64,000 nt of DNA from PVC group bacterium (GTDB taxonomy: Bacteria; Verrucomicrobiota; Kiritimatiellia; CAIKKV01), in assembly GCA_945898015.1 (NCBI GenBank), contig CAMDGM010000008.1, positions 39,766 to 103,765 on the forward strand, given 5' to 3'. The notes below the pieces were generated by a model. The model was given only the letters and a program-made list of their open reading frames with translations, did no database searches and had not been told where the DNA came from. The position numbers were made by a program, and so were the translations under genes. Of the stretch, positions 8,572-17,389 are shown piece after piece; the first letter of the stretch is position 1; every line of letters starts with the position of its first letter.

Positions 8572-9707
8572 ACATCGGCTTCTCCGCCTGCGTGCTCCAG
8601 GGTGGCCGGACCGGCGTGGCGTCGTATGTCATCAACCTGCTTCACACGCTTCAAGCGGTGGACACCGTCAACCGCTACGACATCCTCATCCCGGCCGGCG
8701 ACCAGGCGCTGATCCGCGACGGGGCGGCCTCCTTCCGGAAAACCATCCTTCCGCCCGCGCTCGCCACGCCCGTCGCCAACATCCTCTGGCACAACACCGT
8801 CCTGCCGGGCCGCTCACGGCGGGAACAGTACGACCTGGTTCACGTGCCCAGCTATCGCCGGTTGCCCTGGGTGAAAGGCACGAAAATCGTCGCCACCGTC
8901 CACGACCTGGCCACCCTCCACCTGGACCACAAATACGATGCGGCCCGCATGTTCTACAATCGACGGATCGTCCCCTCCTTGATTCGCCGGGCCGATCACG
9001 TCATCACGGTCAGCCACTTCACCGCCGATGACCTGGTGAACCGGGTCGGCTACCCGGCCGACAAGATTACCGTCATCTACTCCGGCATTAACCGGCAAGC
9101 CTACCATCCCATCCCGGCCGACGAGTGCCGGATCCGACTGAAAGCCAAATACAGCCTGGAGTCGCCGTTCATTGTCTACGTGTCGCGGGTGGAGCATCCG
9201 GCCAAAAACCATCTGCGGTTGATCCAGGCCTTCGAGCAGATCAAGGCGCGAACCCCCTCGGACCTCAAGCTGGTGCTGGCCGGCGCCGACTGGAACGGGG
9301 CCGACACCGTTCGGGCCTACGCGGCCCGAAGCCCGGTGGCGCGGGACCTGATCTTCACGGGCTTTGTGCCCCTCGAGGATATCCCCTATTTCTATTCGGG
9401 CTGCGAATTCATGGCCTACCCCTCGCTGTTCGAAGGATTCGGATTCCCGATCGTTGAAGCCATGGCCTGCGGCGCGCCGGTCATCTGCTCCAACACCTCG
9501 TCCATGAAGGAGATCGCCCTCGACCTGGCGCCGACCTTCGACCCGACCGATGTTGACGCCATCGCCGGAGCGCTGGAAACCGCATTGGGTCGCGGAAAAA
9601 ACGCGGATCAGGCAGCCCGCGGCCGAGCCTACGCAAAAACTTTTGACTGGAATGAGACCGCCAAAAAAGTCATGGCCGTCTACTGCAAAACGCAGAAGGG
9701 AGCATAA
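8568..9707 (+). CDS. Glycosyltransferase family 4
   Basis: 379 residues. The ATG overlaps the previous stop as ATGA, which fixes the start against the longer open frame from 8007. The protein has two GT-B domains: VHDLATLHLDHKYDAARMFYN and VITVSHFTADDLV in the first, and YVSRVEHPAKNHLRLIQAFEQ plus EX7E (EGFGFPIVE) with ACGAPVICSNTSSMKE in the second. The KNH and S-M-K-E segments are typical of mannosyl/rhamnosyl-type GT4 enzymes, though specificity cannot be assigned. Second of four consecutive rightward transferase-type genes. Confidence 0.87.
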   Translation: MNIGFSACVLQGGRTGVASYVINLLHTLQAVDTVNRYDILIPAGDQALIRDGAASFRKTILPPALATPVANILWHNTVLPGRSRREQYDLVHVPSYRRLPWVKGTKIVATVHDLATLHLDHKYDAARMFYNRRIVPSLIRRADHVITVSHFTADDLVNRVGYPADKITVIYSGINRQAYHPIPADECRIRLKAKYSLESPFIVYVSRVEHPAKNHLRLIQAFEQIKARTPSDLKLVLAGADWNGADTVRAYAARSPVARDLIFTGFVPLEDIPYFYSGCEFMAYPSLFEGFGFPIVEAMACGAPVICSNTSSMKEIALDLAPTFDPTDVDAIAGALETALGRGKNADQAARGRAYAKTFDWNETAKKVMAVYCKTQKGA

Positions 9708-9713
9708 TCGACG

Positions 9714-10565
9714 ATGACTGTCTCCATTATCATGCGATCGAAGAACGAAATGCCGTACGCCGTCACGGCCTTGGAACAACTGGCCCGCCAGACCTGGAAG
9801 GACTACACGCTCTACAATGTGGACTCCGGTTCGAAGGACGGAACCGTGGAAACGGTGCGGCGGGTCAACCCGGACCGCCTGACCGAAATCCCGGCCAAAG
9901 CCTATATTCCCGGCAAAGTGCTGAACGACATGATTGCGCGCACCCGCGATGACTTGATCGTCTTTCTCAATGCCGATGCCATTCCCCTCAATGAATTCTG
10001 GCTGGAGCGGCTGATCCGGCCCATCCTGGACGGAACGGCGGACGCAACCATGAGCAAGCAGCATGCGCGTCCGGAGGCCCGCTTCATCGTGGACTACGAC
10101 TACCGGCGCGCCTACGATCCCCGGAACCTCAAAGCGGAAAACGAGGATTTCTTCTCGGCCGTGGCCTGCGCCTTCCGGCGCTCCTGGTGGGATCGCGTCA
10201 AATTCCCCGAATCCGGCTACGCCGAAGACCTGGCCTGGGCAAAAGAATGCCGCGAGCTCGGGGCAACCTTCAAGCTGGTCCTGGACTCGGAAGTGGAGCA
10301 TTCCCACAACTACACGCTCAAGGAGCTTTACCGGAAAAAGTTCCGGCACGGGCAGACCTATCATCGGATATATCACCAGCAGCCGCGCCGGGGCGCCCAA
10401 ACGCGGGCCTGCGTCCGCGAACTCCTCCGCGACGTCCTCTACGCGTGCCGGCGGCTCAAGCCCTGGACGATCCCCTACAACCTCGCGTACCGGATCATTA
10501 TTCACACCGCCATTCATCAGGGGCTCCAGGAAGCCTCCGGCAAAACCCGGCCTCCGTCACGGTAA
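9714..10565 (+). CDS. Glycosyltransferase family 2
   Basis: 283 residues, GT-A fold. It begins VSIIMRSKNEMPYAVTALEQL, followed by NVDSGSKDGT and the metal/nucleotide motif FLNADAIP (N-A-D in place of D-x-D). The conserved acceptor-side acid region reads SGYAEDLAWAKECRELG (the ED motif). The C-terminal part (KFRHGQTYHRIYHQ) resembles rhamnosyltransferase-like GT2 proteins. No membrane segments are present, so it is probably a peripheral cytoplasmic enzyme of repeat-unit assembly. It begins 6 bases after the preceding GT4 gene. Confidence 0.85.
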   Translation: MTVSIIMRSKNEMPYAVTALEQLARQTWKDYTLYNVDSGSKDGTVETVRRVNPDRLTEIPAKAYIPGKVLNDMIARTRDDLIVFLNADAIPLNEFWLERLIRPILDGTADATMSKQHARPEARFIVDYDYRRAYDPRNLKAENEDFFSAVACAFRRSWWDRVKFPESGYAEDLAWAKECRELGATFKLVLDSEVEHSHNYTLKELYRKKFRHGQTYHRIYHQQPRRGAQTRACVRELLRDVLYACRRLKPWTIPYNLAYRIIIHTAIHQGLQEASGKTRPPSR

Positions 10566-10586
10566 CGCCGGCGGAAGAGAAATCCT

Positions 10587-11720
10587 ATGGGCAAGTATTC
10601 CATCCGAGGCTCCGCCGCATTCGATGCGCGCCTGGACCTGGATTTTTCCGCCATCGCGCGCGCGTTGGCGGAGTCGCCGGACGCCGCGTCATTCCGCGCC
10701 CTCGTGCTGATTGGCGGCTATGGCCGCGGCGAAGGCACGCCCCGGATTGTCGATGGCCGTGAAGTCCCCTTCAACGACTACGACTTCGTAGTCGTCTCCG
10801 ACGCCATGTCCCGCCGGCGCAGGGCCTGCGTCCAGGCCGGCCTCCGCCGCCTGGAGCAGCGCTTGACACAGGAGCTGGCGCTGCCGATCGACCTGTGCCT
10901 CTACCCGGACAACGCCCTGCCGCGCGCCGAATTCTCCATGCTCAACTACGAGATGAAATACGGCCACACCGTCGTCTGGGGGGATCCGCGAATCCTGGAC
11001 CGCCTGCCGGCCTATCCCCACGCCGGCATTCCCCTTTCCGAGGGCACCCGACTCCTCCTCAATCGCGGAAAACTGCTTCTGGATGTGCGCCGAGCCAGGC
11101 GATCCGGCCGACCGCTGACCGACGACGACCGGCTGCGATTCGTCAAATTCACGGGCAAAGCCTGGCTGGCGTTCGGGGACTGCGCCCTGCTCCTGAGCCA
11201 CACCTACGACCTGCGCTATGCGGTCAAGAAAGAGCGCATTGTCCGCTGCGCAACCTCCGATGCGCCGGATCCCGCCTTCCTGATCGACGGCTACCGCCGG
11301 GCCATTGCGCTCAAGGAGTGGGGGGATTATTCGTTCCTCGACGGCTACGACTGGGCCTCCGAATACGAGCGGGTGCGCCGGTATTACGTGCGGTTCTTCC
11401 GCTGGTATGAAAGCAAGCGATTGAATGCGGAGGCCGGGGACACCGCCGCCTACGCCGCGGCGCTGGCCCGGGGCCCCCGGGAATGCTCCCGGCTCAAAGC
11501 CGCCATTCAAAACCTGCAGGCCTTCGGCGCCCGCGCCCTCCACAGCGGCGCGGCGTTGCTGCGGTCCCACCCGCGCACCCGGCTCTATCTCGCCCTGCCG
11601 CTCCTGCTCGGCGACGATCCCGTCCCGCCGGCCGGACTGTGCCGTCTTCTCGGCGCGCCCGCCGGGGATCTCGAAACCGCGGAACGCCAATTTTACGACT
11701 TACAGAAGAGGTTCTCGTGA
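10587..11720 (+). CDS. Nucleotidyltransferase-fold protein of unknown function
   Basis: 377 residues. An N-terminal nucleotidyltransferase (pol-beta-like) signature is visible: LIGGYGRGEG about residues 42-51, followed by FNDYDFVVVS, matching G-G/S-x-x-R-G-(E) and the D-x-D metal motif, with a third acid possibly in LPIDLCLY. The rest is helical and Arg-rich, with a conserved-looking KEWGDYSFLDGYDW segment. It may transfer a nucleotide or phosphoryl-linked head group to a glycan, or be a regulatory relative; this is inference. Its stop overlaps the next gene's start as GTGA, so the two are a likely functional pair. SD-like GGAAGAG precedes the ATG. Confidence 0.6.
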   Translation: MGKYSIRGSAAFDARLDLDFSAIARALAESPDAASFRALVLIGGYGRGEGTPRIVDGREVPFNDYDFVVVSDAMSRRRRACVQAGLRRLEQRLTQELALPIDLCLYPDNALPRAEFSMLNYEMKYGHTVVWGDPRILDRLPAYPHAGIPLSEGTRLLLNRGKLLLDVRRARRSGRPLTDDDRLRFVKFTGKAWLAFGDCALLLSHTYDLRYAVKKERIVRCATSDAPDPAFLIDGYRRAIALKEWGDYSFLDGYDWASEYERVRRYYVRFFRWYESKRLNAEAGDTAAYAAALARGPRECSRLKAAIQNLQAFGARALHSGAALLRSHPRTRLYLALPLLLGDDPVPPAGLCRLLGAPAGDLETAERQFYDLQKRFS

Positions 11721-12886
11721 AGAAACCCCGGGTGGCGCTTTTCATTTTCATCGACGCTTTCGGCTGGGAAGTCTACCAGCGAAACCGGTTCTTCCTCGAC
11801 GGACTGGTTCAGGACTCCAAGCGGCTGGAAACCATCCTGGGCTACTCGTCCGCCTGCGATCCCTCCATCATTTCCGGTCTCCTGCCCAGCGAGCACCGGA
11901 TGTGGTCGTCGTTCTATTATTCGCCATCCACCTGCCCCTACCGCTGGCTGCGCCACCTGCGCTGGCTGCCCGATTCGTTCTTCAGCCGGGGGCGCGTGCG
12001 CTACTGGATGAGCAAATGGATCAAAAAGCTCCATGGCTTTACCGGCTATTTCATGATCTACAGCGTCCCCTTCAAGGTCCTGCCCTATTTCGACTACTCG
12101 GAAAAACGCAGCATCTGGCGGGAAGGCCTGGTGCGCGGCACAACTCTCTTCAACCGGCTCGACCGCCAGGGCATCCCCTACTATGTCCATGCCAGCGGCA
12201 CGTCCGACGAGGCCCGATTCGCCGCGCTGCGTGATGACCTGCGGCGGGGCGCCATCGACTTCGCCTACCTCTCGCTGGGCCGGCTGGATGCCCTGATGCA
12301 TAAAATCGGCAATTCCGGCCCGCCGGTCTCGGAGCTCCTGCGCGACTATGACCGGCAAATCCGGGACACTCTCGCCACGGCCGAGGCGGCGTACGAGCAG
12401 GTCTCCTGGTACGTCTTCACCGACCACGGCATGCACAACACCACGGGCCGGTATGACCTGATCGCCGATGTGGAGAAGCTGGGCCTCGTCTATGGCACGG
12501 ACTATGTGGCCTTCTATGACGCCACCATGGGCCGGTTCTGGACGCTCACCGACAAGGCCCGCGCCGCGCTCCCCCGCCTGCTGGCCTCCCACCCGCAGGG
12601 CCGGCTGTTGAGCGACGAGGAGCTCCGCGAACTGGGCGTATTCTTTGACGACCGCCTGTACGGCGATCTCATTTTCCTCATGAACTCGGCCGTCCAGCTG
12701 GTGCCGAGCTACATGGGAAGCGCCCAAATGCCCGGCATCCACGGATTCCATCCCCACGACCCGGATTCCTACGCCTCCATCCTGAGCAACCGCCCCCTCC
12801 CGGACTCGCTGAAACGGATTCACGAGATCTACGGGCTCATGGAGCGGGAATTGCCGGGGCTGGATTCGCCCGCCGCCAGGACATAG
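11717..12886 (+). CDS. Alkaline-phosphatase-superfamily phosphodiesterase / nucleotide pyrophosphatase
   Basis: 389 residues from a GTG at 11717 that overlaps the previous TGA; AGAGG lies six bases upstream, which decides this start. AlkP-superfamily metal motifs are in order: FIFIDAFGWE (first Asp), SSACDPSIISGLLPSEH (nucleophile region), LGRLDALMHKIG (Asp and His), FTDHGMH (Asp-His), and GIHGFHPHDPDS (final His). This layout matches type I phosphodiesterase/nucleotide pyrophosphatase proteins (PF01663) rather than classical alkaline phosphatase. No signal peptide is present, so it is probably cytoplasmic, perhaps hydrolysing or transferring a phospho-substituent of the glycan. Its 3' end overlaps the convergent GT2 gene by 58 bases. 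Confidence 0.75.
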   Translation: MKKPRVALFIFIDAFGWEVYQRNRFFLDGLVQDSKRLETILGYSSACDPSIISGLLPSEHRMWSSFYYSPSTCPYRWLRHLRWLPDSFFSRGRVRYWMSKWIKKLHGFTGYFMIYSVPFKVLPYFDYSEKRSIWREGLVRGTTLFNRLDRQGIPYYVHASGTSDEARFAALRDDLRRGAIDFAYLSLGRLDALMHKIGNSGPPVSELLRDYDRQIRDTLATAEAAYEQVSWYVFTDHGMHNTTGRYDLIADVEKLGLVYGTDYVAFYDATMGRFWTLTDKARAALPRLLASHPQGRLLSDEELRELGVFFDDRLYGDLIFLMNSAVQLVPSYMGSAQMPGIHGFHPHDPDSYASILSNRPLPDSLKRIHEIYGLMERELPGLDSPAART

Positions 12887-13947
12887 GACTTCGTATCCTT
12901 CCAAATCCCCTTGAGCTGACCGCTTTTGAGGCGGCGATTGGCCGCCACCAGGATCACGACATCCATCAGGAAAGCGGCCACCGCCACGGGTAGCTTGGCC
13001 AGCGCCTGGAGAGGCGACAGGTTCCGCAATCTCGCAAATCGGACCGCGAACGCGCCGGGATACAGGACCCACCACCCGCCCTGCTTCACGCGCTCCCGGA
13101 TCAACGCCCGGTACCAGTCAGGATCTCGCGCGTTGTTCTCGGCGATGATCTGCCCCGCGTCTTTTTCCCCGGCCCGGGCGGACAGGTAGTCCCGAAGATA
13201 GACATAAATGGCATGCGCCACCTGCTGGCGGCGCTGATTGTTGAAAATATCCACCAGGCTCGTATACGACTCGAACACATGCGAGGCGTTCGGGGCGCGG
13301 ATGATCCGGCGGTTGTCGGAGGGGCGGGTGAACTGATCCGTGCACACCATGTGCTTGATGAAGCCGTCTTCCACAATCAGGCCGGGCGGCATGTGGATCT
13401 GCCGCAGCGCCGGCCCGCGGGCGACGTAGAGCTGCCCCGTCAGCTGCGCCGGAGCCGCCTGAGTCATCTGCCCGACGCCAATCGAGATACGGTCGAAAAT
13501 CGTTTTCCGGCTTTTGAACAGCACGTGTTTTTGAGGCAAATCCGTGGCGATCACGGCGTGCGCGTCCTGCTCCAGCGCCGCCAGCATGTTTTTCAGGGTG
13601 TCGGGATGAGTAAACCGGATGTCGGCGTCCATCAGGAAAATATAATCGGCCGCCGGATCACTGAACCGGTGCACGAACTGGTTCCACGCATTCGCCTTGC
13701 CGGGCTCCGCCAGCGCGATCACGCTCCAGGCGAACCGGTCGGGCGGCAGCTCCGCCGCGCCGGCCTGCAAGACTTCACCGGCAACACGCTCCGTCGGGTC
13801 CGAGCACCCATTGGGCACCACCACGATCTCCAGCCGGCGGGTGCTGCCTCCCAACTCCCGGACGAGGCTCTGCGCCAGCAACGACCGGAGCGTGGCGCCG
13901 ATCACTTCCGCTTCATTCCAGGCCATGATTCCAATGCTGATGATCAT
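12829..13947 (-). CDS. Glycosyltransferase family 2 with C-terminal hydrophobic segment
   Basis: 372 residues from the ATG at 13947, which has AAGGAG eight bases upstream; the ORF-track start at 13968 lacks one. GT-A features are IISIGIMAWNEAEVI, EIVVVPNGCSDPT, FLMDADIRF (D-A-D) and, later, GLIVEDGFIKHMV (ED acceptor motif). A hydrophobic stretch near residues 320-340 (LPVAVAAFLMDVVILVAA) may anchor it to the membrane, and it ends in a basic tail. It faces away from the GH9 gene, and its 3' end overlaps the rightward phosphodiesterase gene by 58 bases. Confidence 0.83.
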   Translation of the reverse strand: MIISIGIMAWNEAEVIGATLRSLLAQSLVRELGGSTRRLEIVVVPNGCSDPTERVAGEVLQAGAAELPPDRFAWSVIALAEPGKANAWNQFVHRFSDPAADYIFLMDADIRFTHPDTLKNMLAALEQDAHAVIATDLPQKHVLFKSRKTIFDRISIGVGQMTQAAPAQLTGQLYVARGPALRQIHMPPGLIVEDGFIKHMVCTDQFTRPSDNRRIIRAPNASHVFESYTSLVDIFNNQRRQQVAHAIYVYLRDYLSARAGEKDAGQIIAENNARDPDWYRALIRERVKQGGWWVLYPGAFAVRFARLRNLSPLQALAKLPVAVAAFLMDVVILVAANRRLKSGQLKGIWKDTKSYVLAAGESSPGNSRSMSP

Positions 13948-14019
13948 GCGCGTCACTCCTTGCCACATCGAACCTTAGCCTCTATCATTCCCGGTGGTCA
14001 ATGGCAATGTGGGGGTTCG

Positions 14020-16566
14020 ATGCGGTATCCGTGCACCTGGGCATTCTTCCTCGGCCTTTGTTCAATAACGGCAACGCCCTCCCGGGGCGCCACGCACATT
14101 GACCGTCTCTGGGTCCTTTCTCCGCAATGGCTGGTCGTGGCCAATGACTACATGGAGGAAACGGATCAGCGGATCTATGAGTCGAACCGGCCCCGTTTCG
14201 ATCGTTTCCTGAAGGCGCAGCTGGCGCTGGAGCAGAACGGGAACCCCGACTGGACACGCCTCAAGCAAAGGCAGGCCGACTGGCGGCGAGGCTACGCCCG
14301 ATTCAGCCTTCAGCCCCAGTGGATGAAGGACCCCTCTGCCTTCATGATCGACAGCACGAACGACCCCTCGTACGCCTCCGCCGCCGCGCCCCTGGCTGTC
14401 GTCCCCTGGGTTCAGGTCCAGGGGGACCGGGCCACATCCAGCCAGTCGCCCTTGCGCGGATGCTATGACTTTGAGGTGGGCCATTATGCCTTTCTGCAGC
14501 TGCCACACGGATTGACCACCGGCGCAACCTACCGGGTGCGGCAAAAAGACGGACGGGAAAGCCAATTCCTGTTTGACGACGCCCGGCTCATCACGCCAGC
14601 CATCAAAGTCAACCAGATGGGCTACCGGCCGGATGCGCCGGAGAAATACGCCTACCTCGGCGGCTGGATCCCCGGCCAGGGCCCGGTCGATTACCAGCTG
14701 TTTCGCCGCTTTGACTTATGCCGGGAGGAAGACGGCGGCGTCCTCTTCAGCGGGGTCATCGAACGCCGCGCAATGGAATCCGAAACACGCACCGCCAAGG
14801 GGGAAAGCTATTCGGGCGAGGATGTCTGGCAGCTGGATTTCAGCCGCTTTACAAACAGCGGCTCGGTCTATCTCCGCGTGCCCGGACTGGGCCGGTCATG
14901 GCCCTTTCAAATCAGAGCCACAGTCTATGGCGAGGCCTTCTACACGGCCGCACGGGCCTTTTACCACCAGCGCTGCGGCTCCGCCCTGAGTCGCCCCTGG
15001 ACCGCGTGGGAACGCGGACGCTGCCACCCGCCGCCCGTGGGCGCCTGCCGCCTGCCCGGCAACGGCGGCGCGATCTGGTCCGATGCCGCCGGTCGCCGCC
15101 CAGACGGGGCGGACGACCTCGATTTTGCCGTCATCCAGGCCACCGCCGAACGCCCGCCGACGCTGGACATCTGGGGCGGCTGGCATGACGCCGCCGATTA
15201 CGACCGGCGACAGAGCCACCACGAGGCGGCCTGGGATCTGATGGGCCTTTACGAGTTCAATCCCGCCGCCTTTGCCGACGGCCAATTGAACCTGCCGGAA
15301 AGCGGCAACGGAATTCCGGATTTGCTCGACGAGGTGATATACGGGATTTCCGTCTGGAAGCGCGCCCAGCGCCCGGACGGCGCCGTCTGCGGGCGGATCG
15401 AGACGCCAGGCCACCCCGCCCATCCGGGCATGCCGGACCGGGATACAGCAACCTTCTTCAAAGGCCTGGAGACTCGCGAGAGCACCATGACCTACGCCGC
15501 ATCCGCCGCCCAATTGGCCCGCTTGCTTAAGCCCTACGACGCCACCAGCGCCGCCTCCTTTTTGCAATCCGCCCAACGCGCCTATGCCTGGGCCATGCGA
15601 ATCGATCCCCCCACCAACCAGATCACCGTCACCGTGTCGCTCAAGGACAAGGCCACCGGACGACTCACACCCCGGACCTTGACCTGGAGCGAACCGGCGG
15701 ACGCCCACAACTGGCCGGGCCTGCAGGCGGCCCTTCACCTCTATCAGGCCACCAGCAATGCCGTTTACCTGGCCGACGTCGAAAACCGGTTTGCGCCTTT
15801 CGTCTTGCGCTACTTTACCGCTTATCCCCATTACCTTCACTCCACCTGGGGCCTCTTCACGCTCGCCCACGGGAACTGGCCGGCGCTAATGCAGGATCTG
15901 TCCAAGGCAGCCCGACAGGCCCTGATCACCCAGGCGGACACCGTCTTAAGCTGGCAGGCCCGGACCCCTTACCGGCACCCCTGGAGCGCCGACAAAAGCC
16001 GCCGATGGGGCTTTGCGCTGGCGCCCACCTGGGCGCGGTATTCGATTTTGGCCTGGAATCTAACCGGCGAACCCCGGTACCGCTCATCGGCATTATTGAG
16101 TGCGGACTTCCATCTTGGCTGCAACGCCCTCGGCATGGCGCAAACCACCGGATTGGGTAGCGTTTATCCCGGCGCGGTTCAGGACGCGGAAACCCGGTCC
16201 GACGGACTGGCCGATCCGGTTCCGGGACTGACGCCCTACGGCGTGGTGTCCGTGCCCCGCCACGTCCAGCAGGAGGTGTATGGCCTGGATGTCCCTGACG
16301 AACGGGATCGGGAAAAATCAACCCGGCTCTGGTTCCTGCCGCCCCCGTTCGACCGGCTCGACCCGCCGATCCCCCTGTGGCGCCAGGTGGGCCCCAGCGG
16401 AAAACACGATCCCTTGAACAACGAATTCACGGTCCAGGAAACATTAAGCCCGACGGCGTTCCTGTTTGGCGCGCTGATGGAGCCGGGCTGGATGCCCCCG
16501 ACGGCGCTGCTGAGACGGGAACCGGTGCCGAGAGAAGAGCTCGGAAGCTGGTTATACCCGCCCTAA
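14020..16566 (+). CDS. Secreted glycoside hydrolase family 9 (endoglucanase-like)
   Basis: 848 residues from the ATG at 14020, with a signal peptide (residues 1-24, hydrophobic TWAFFLGLCSI then ATPSRGA). An N-terminal region (to about 310) includes a CelD_N-type Ig-like domain starting near AIKVNQMGYRPDAPEKYAYL. The GH9 catalytic domain follows: GGWHDAADYDRR supplies the catalytic base (usually DAGDY, here DAADY), LPESGNGIPDLLDEVIYGI is the next conserved block, and NNEFTVQETLSPTAFLFGAL near the C-terminus carries the family's catalytic acid Glu. It would cleave beta-1,4-glucan-like chains in the periplasm or outside. Lying between EPS genes, it may trim or release the polysaccharide rather than digest food cellulose. 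Confidence 0.82.
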   Translation: MRYPCTWAFFLGLCSITATPSRGATHIDRLWVLSPQWLVVANDYMEETDQRIYESNRPRFDRFLKAQLALEQNGNPDWTRLKQRQADWRRGYARFSLQPQWMKDPSAFMIDSTNDPSYASAAAPLAVVPWVQVQGDRATSSQSPLRGCYDFEVGHYAFLQLPHGLTTGATYRVRQKDGRESQFLFDDARLITPAIKVNQMGYRPDAPEKYAYLGGWIPGQGPVDYQLFRRFDLCREEDGGVLFSGVIERRAMESETRTAKGESYSGEDVWQLDFSRFTNSGSVYLRVPGLGRSWPFQIRATVYGEAFYTAARAFYHQRCGSALSRPWTAWERGRCHPPPVGACRLPGNGGAIWSDAAGRRPDGADDLDFAVIQATAERPPTLDIWGGWHDAADYDRRQSHHEAAWDLMGLYEFNPAAFADGQLNLPESGNGIPDLLDEVIYGISVWKRAQRPDGAVCGRIETPGHPAHPGMPDRDTATFFKGLETRESTMTYAASAAQLARLLKPYDATSAASFLQSAQRAYAWAMRIDPPTNQITVTVSLKDKATGRLTPRTLTWSEPADAHNWPGLQAALHLYQATSNAVYLADVENRFAPFVLRYFTAYPHYLHSTWGLFTLAHGNWPALMQDLSKAARQALITQADTVLSWQARTPYRHPWSADKSRRWGFALAPTWARYSILAWNLTGEPRYRSSALLSADFHLGCNALGMAQTTGLGSVYPGAVQDAETRSDGLADPVPGLTPYGVVSVPRHVQQEVYGLDVPDERDREKSTRLWFLPPPFDRLDPPIPLWRQVGPSGKHDPLNNEFTVQETLSPTAFLFGALMEPGWMPPTALLRREPVPREELGSWLYPP

Positions 16567-17255
16567 TGCATCCCCGAATGGCTCCAGTTCGGGAAAAAGT
16601 CGATCCCCAGGGCGGATTTCAATGCATAGAGGAGCACAAACACCAGCAACCCCAGCAGGAGCGCGCCAAACAGCACGCCCAACAGCCCCACCGCAGAAAA
16701 CGCCAGGATCTTGGAAGGCGATTCGCGAAACGAAGCCGATCGCGACATCAACTTGCTCAGGGATGAGCGCAAATCCGCATTCTCTTTCCCCAGTCGGGCA
16801 TGCCGGTCCGCTGACTCGTAGGTGCGCAAGGCATCATCTACCGCGTTCTGCAATTCCTCGACGCGAAAGGGTTTCACGATATACCGGAACACGCCGCTCT
16901 GATTGATGGCGTCCAGCATCATGTCAGGGCGGGCATAGCCGGTGATCAAAAGGCGGGGGATCAGCGGATGGCTTTGCCGGATCCGCAACAGAAAAGAGAG
17001 CCCGTTTTCCCCGGGCATCATGTGGTCGCACAGGATGGCGTGAACCGGCCGCGCCCGGAGAACCGCATCCGCCTCCTGCGTGTTGTTCACGCAAACCACC
17101 TGATACTGGAAACGGAGGATATCCCGGATCAGGTTGAGCATGTCTCGTTCGTCATCGATCACCAGAACGGTCTTCTGATTCCGGATCGGCCCGGACCCGC
17201 GTTCTCCGGGACAGGGGGGCACGCGACCATCATCGTTGGCGGGAACAGGCGTCAT
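16563..17255 (-). CDS. Response regulator with C-terminal transmembrane tail
   Basis: 230 residues. The receiver domain (about 28-145) has TVLVIDDERDM (acid pair), HAILCDHMMPGENG (phospho-acceptor Asp), LLITGYA and YIVKPFR (Lys). Instead of a DNA-binding or enzymatic output it continues through a short helix (ESADRHARLGKENADLRSSL) into a strongly hydrophobic segment, about 188-212 (ILAFSAVGLLGVLFGALLLGLLVFVLLY), with a short tail. It is therefore predicted to sit at the inner membrane and signal by protein contact. Its stop overlaps the GH9 stop by 4 bases, tail to tail. No cognate kinase is adjacent on this strand. Confidence 0.8.
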   Translation of the reverse strand: MTPVPANDDGRVPPCPGERGSGPIRNQKTVLVIDDERDMLNLIRDILRFQYQVVCVNNTQEADAVLRARPVHAILCDHMMPGENGLSFLLRIRQSHPLIPRLLITGYARPDMMLDAINQSGVFRYIVKPFRVEELQNAVDDALRTYESADRHARLGKENADLRSSLSKLMSRSASFRESPSKILAFSAVGLLGVLFGALLLGLLVFVLLYALKSALGIDFFPNWSHSGMH

Positions 17256-17389
17256 GAAAATTACTTATAGCGCACAAACCAGGCCCTGAAAAGAATGAAG
17301 TGCGCGGCGTCGGCGCGGTCAACCGCTCGCCGCCATCCGGGACGTTTTTCTCCTTGCGGGACAGCCCCCGATCGTACGACACTCTTCCC

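Noticed and set aside
8814-10517. 567-residue minus-strand ORF
   Set aside because: Shadow of the GT4 and GT2 genes; its His/Arg/Val-rich translation lacks any domain, and long antisense frames are expected at this GC content.
13213-14019. 269-residue N-terminal extension of the GH9 ORF
   Set aside because: It is antisense to the GT2 gene at 12829-13947; the signal peptide begins at the ATG at 14020.
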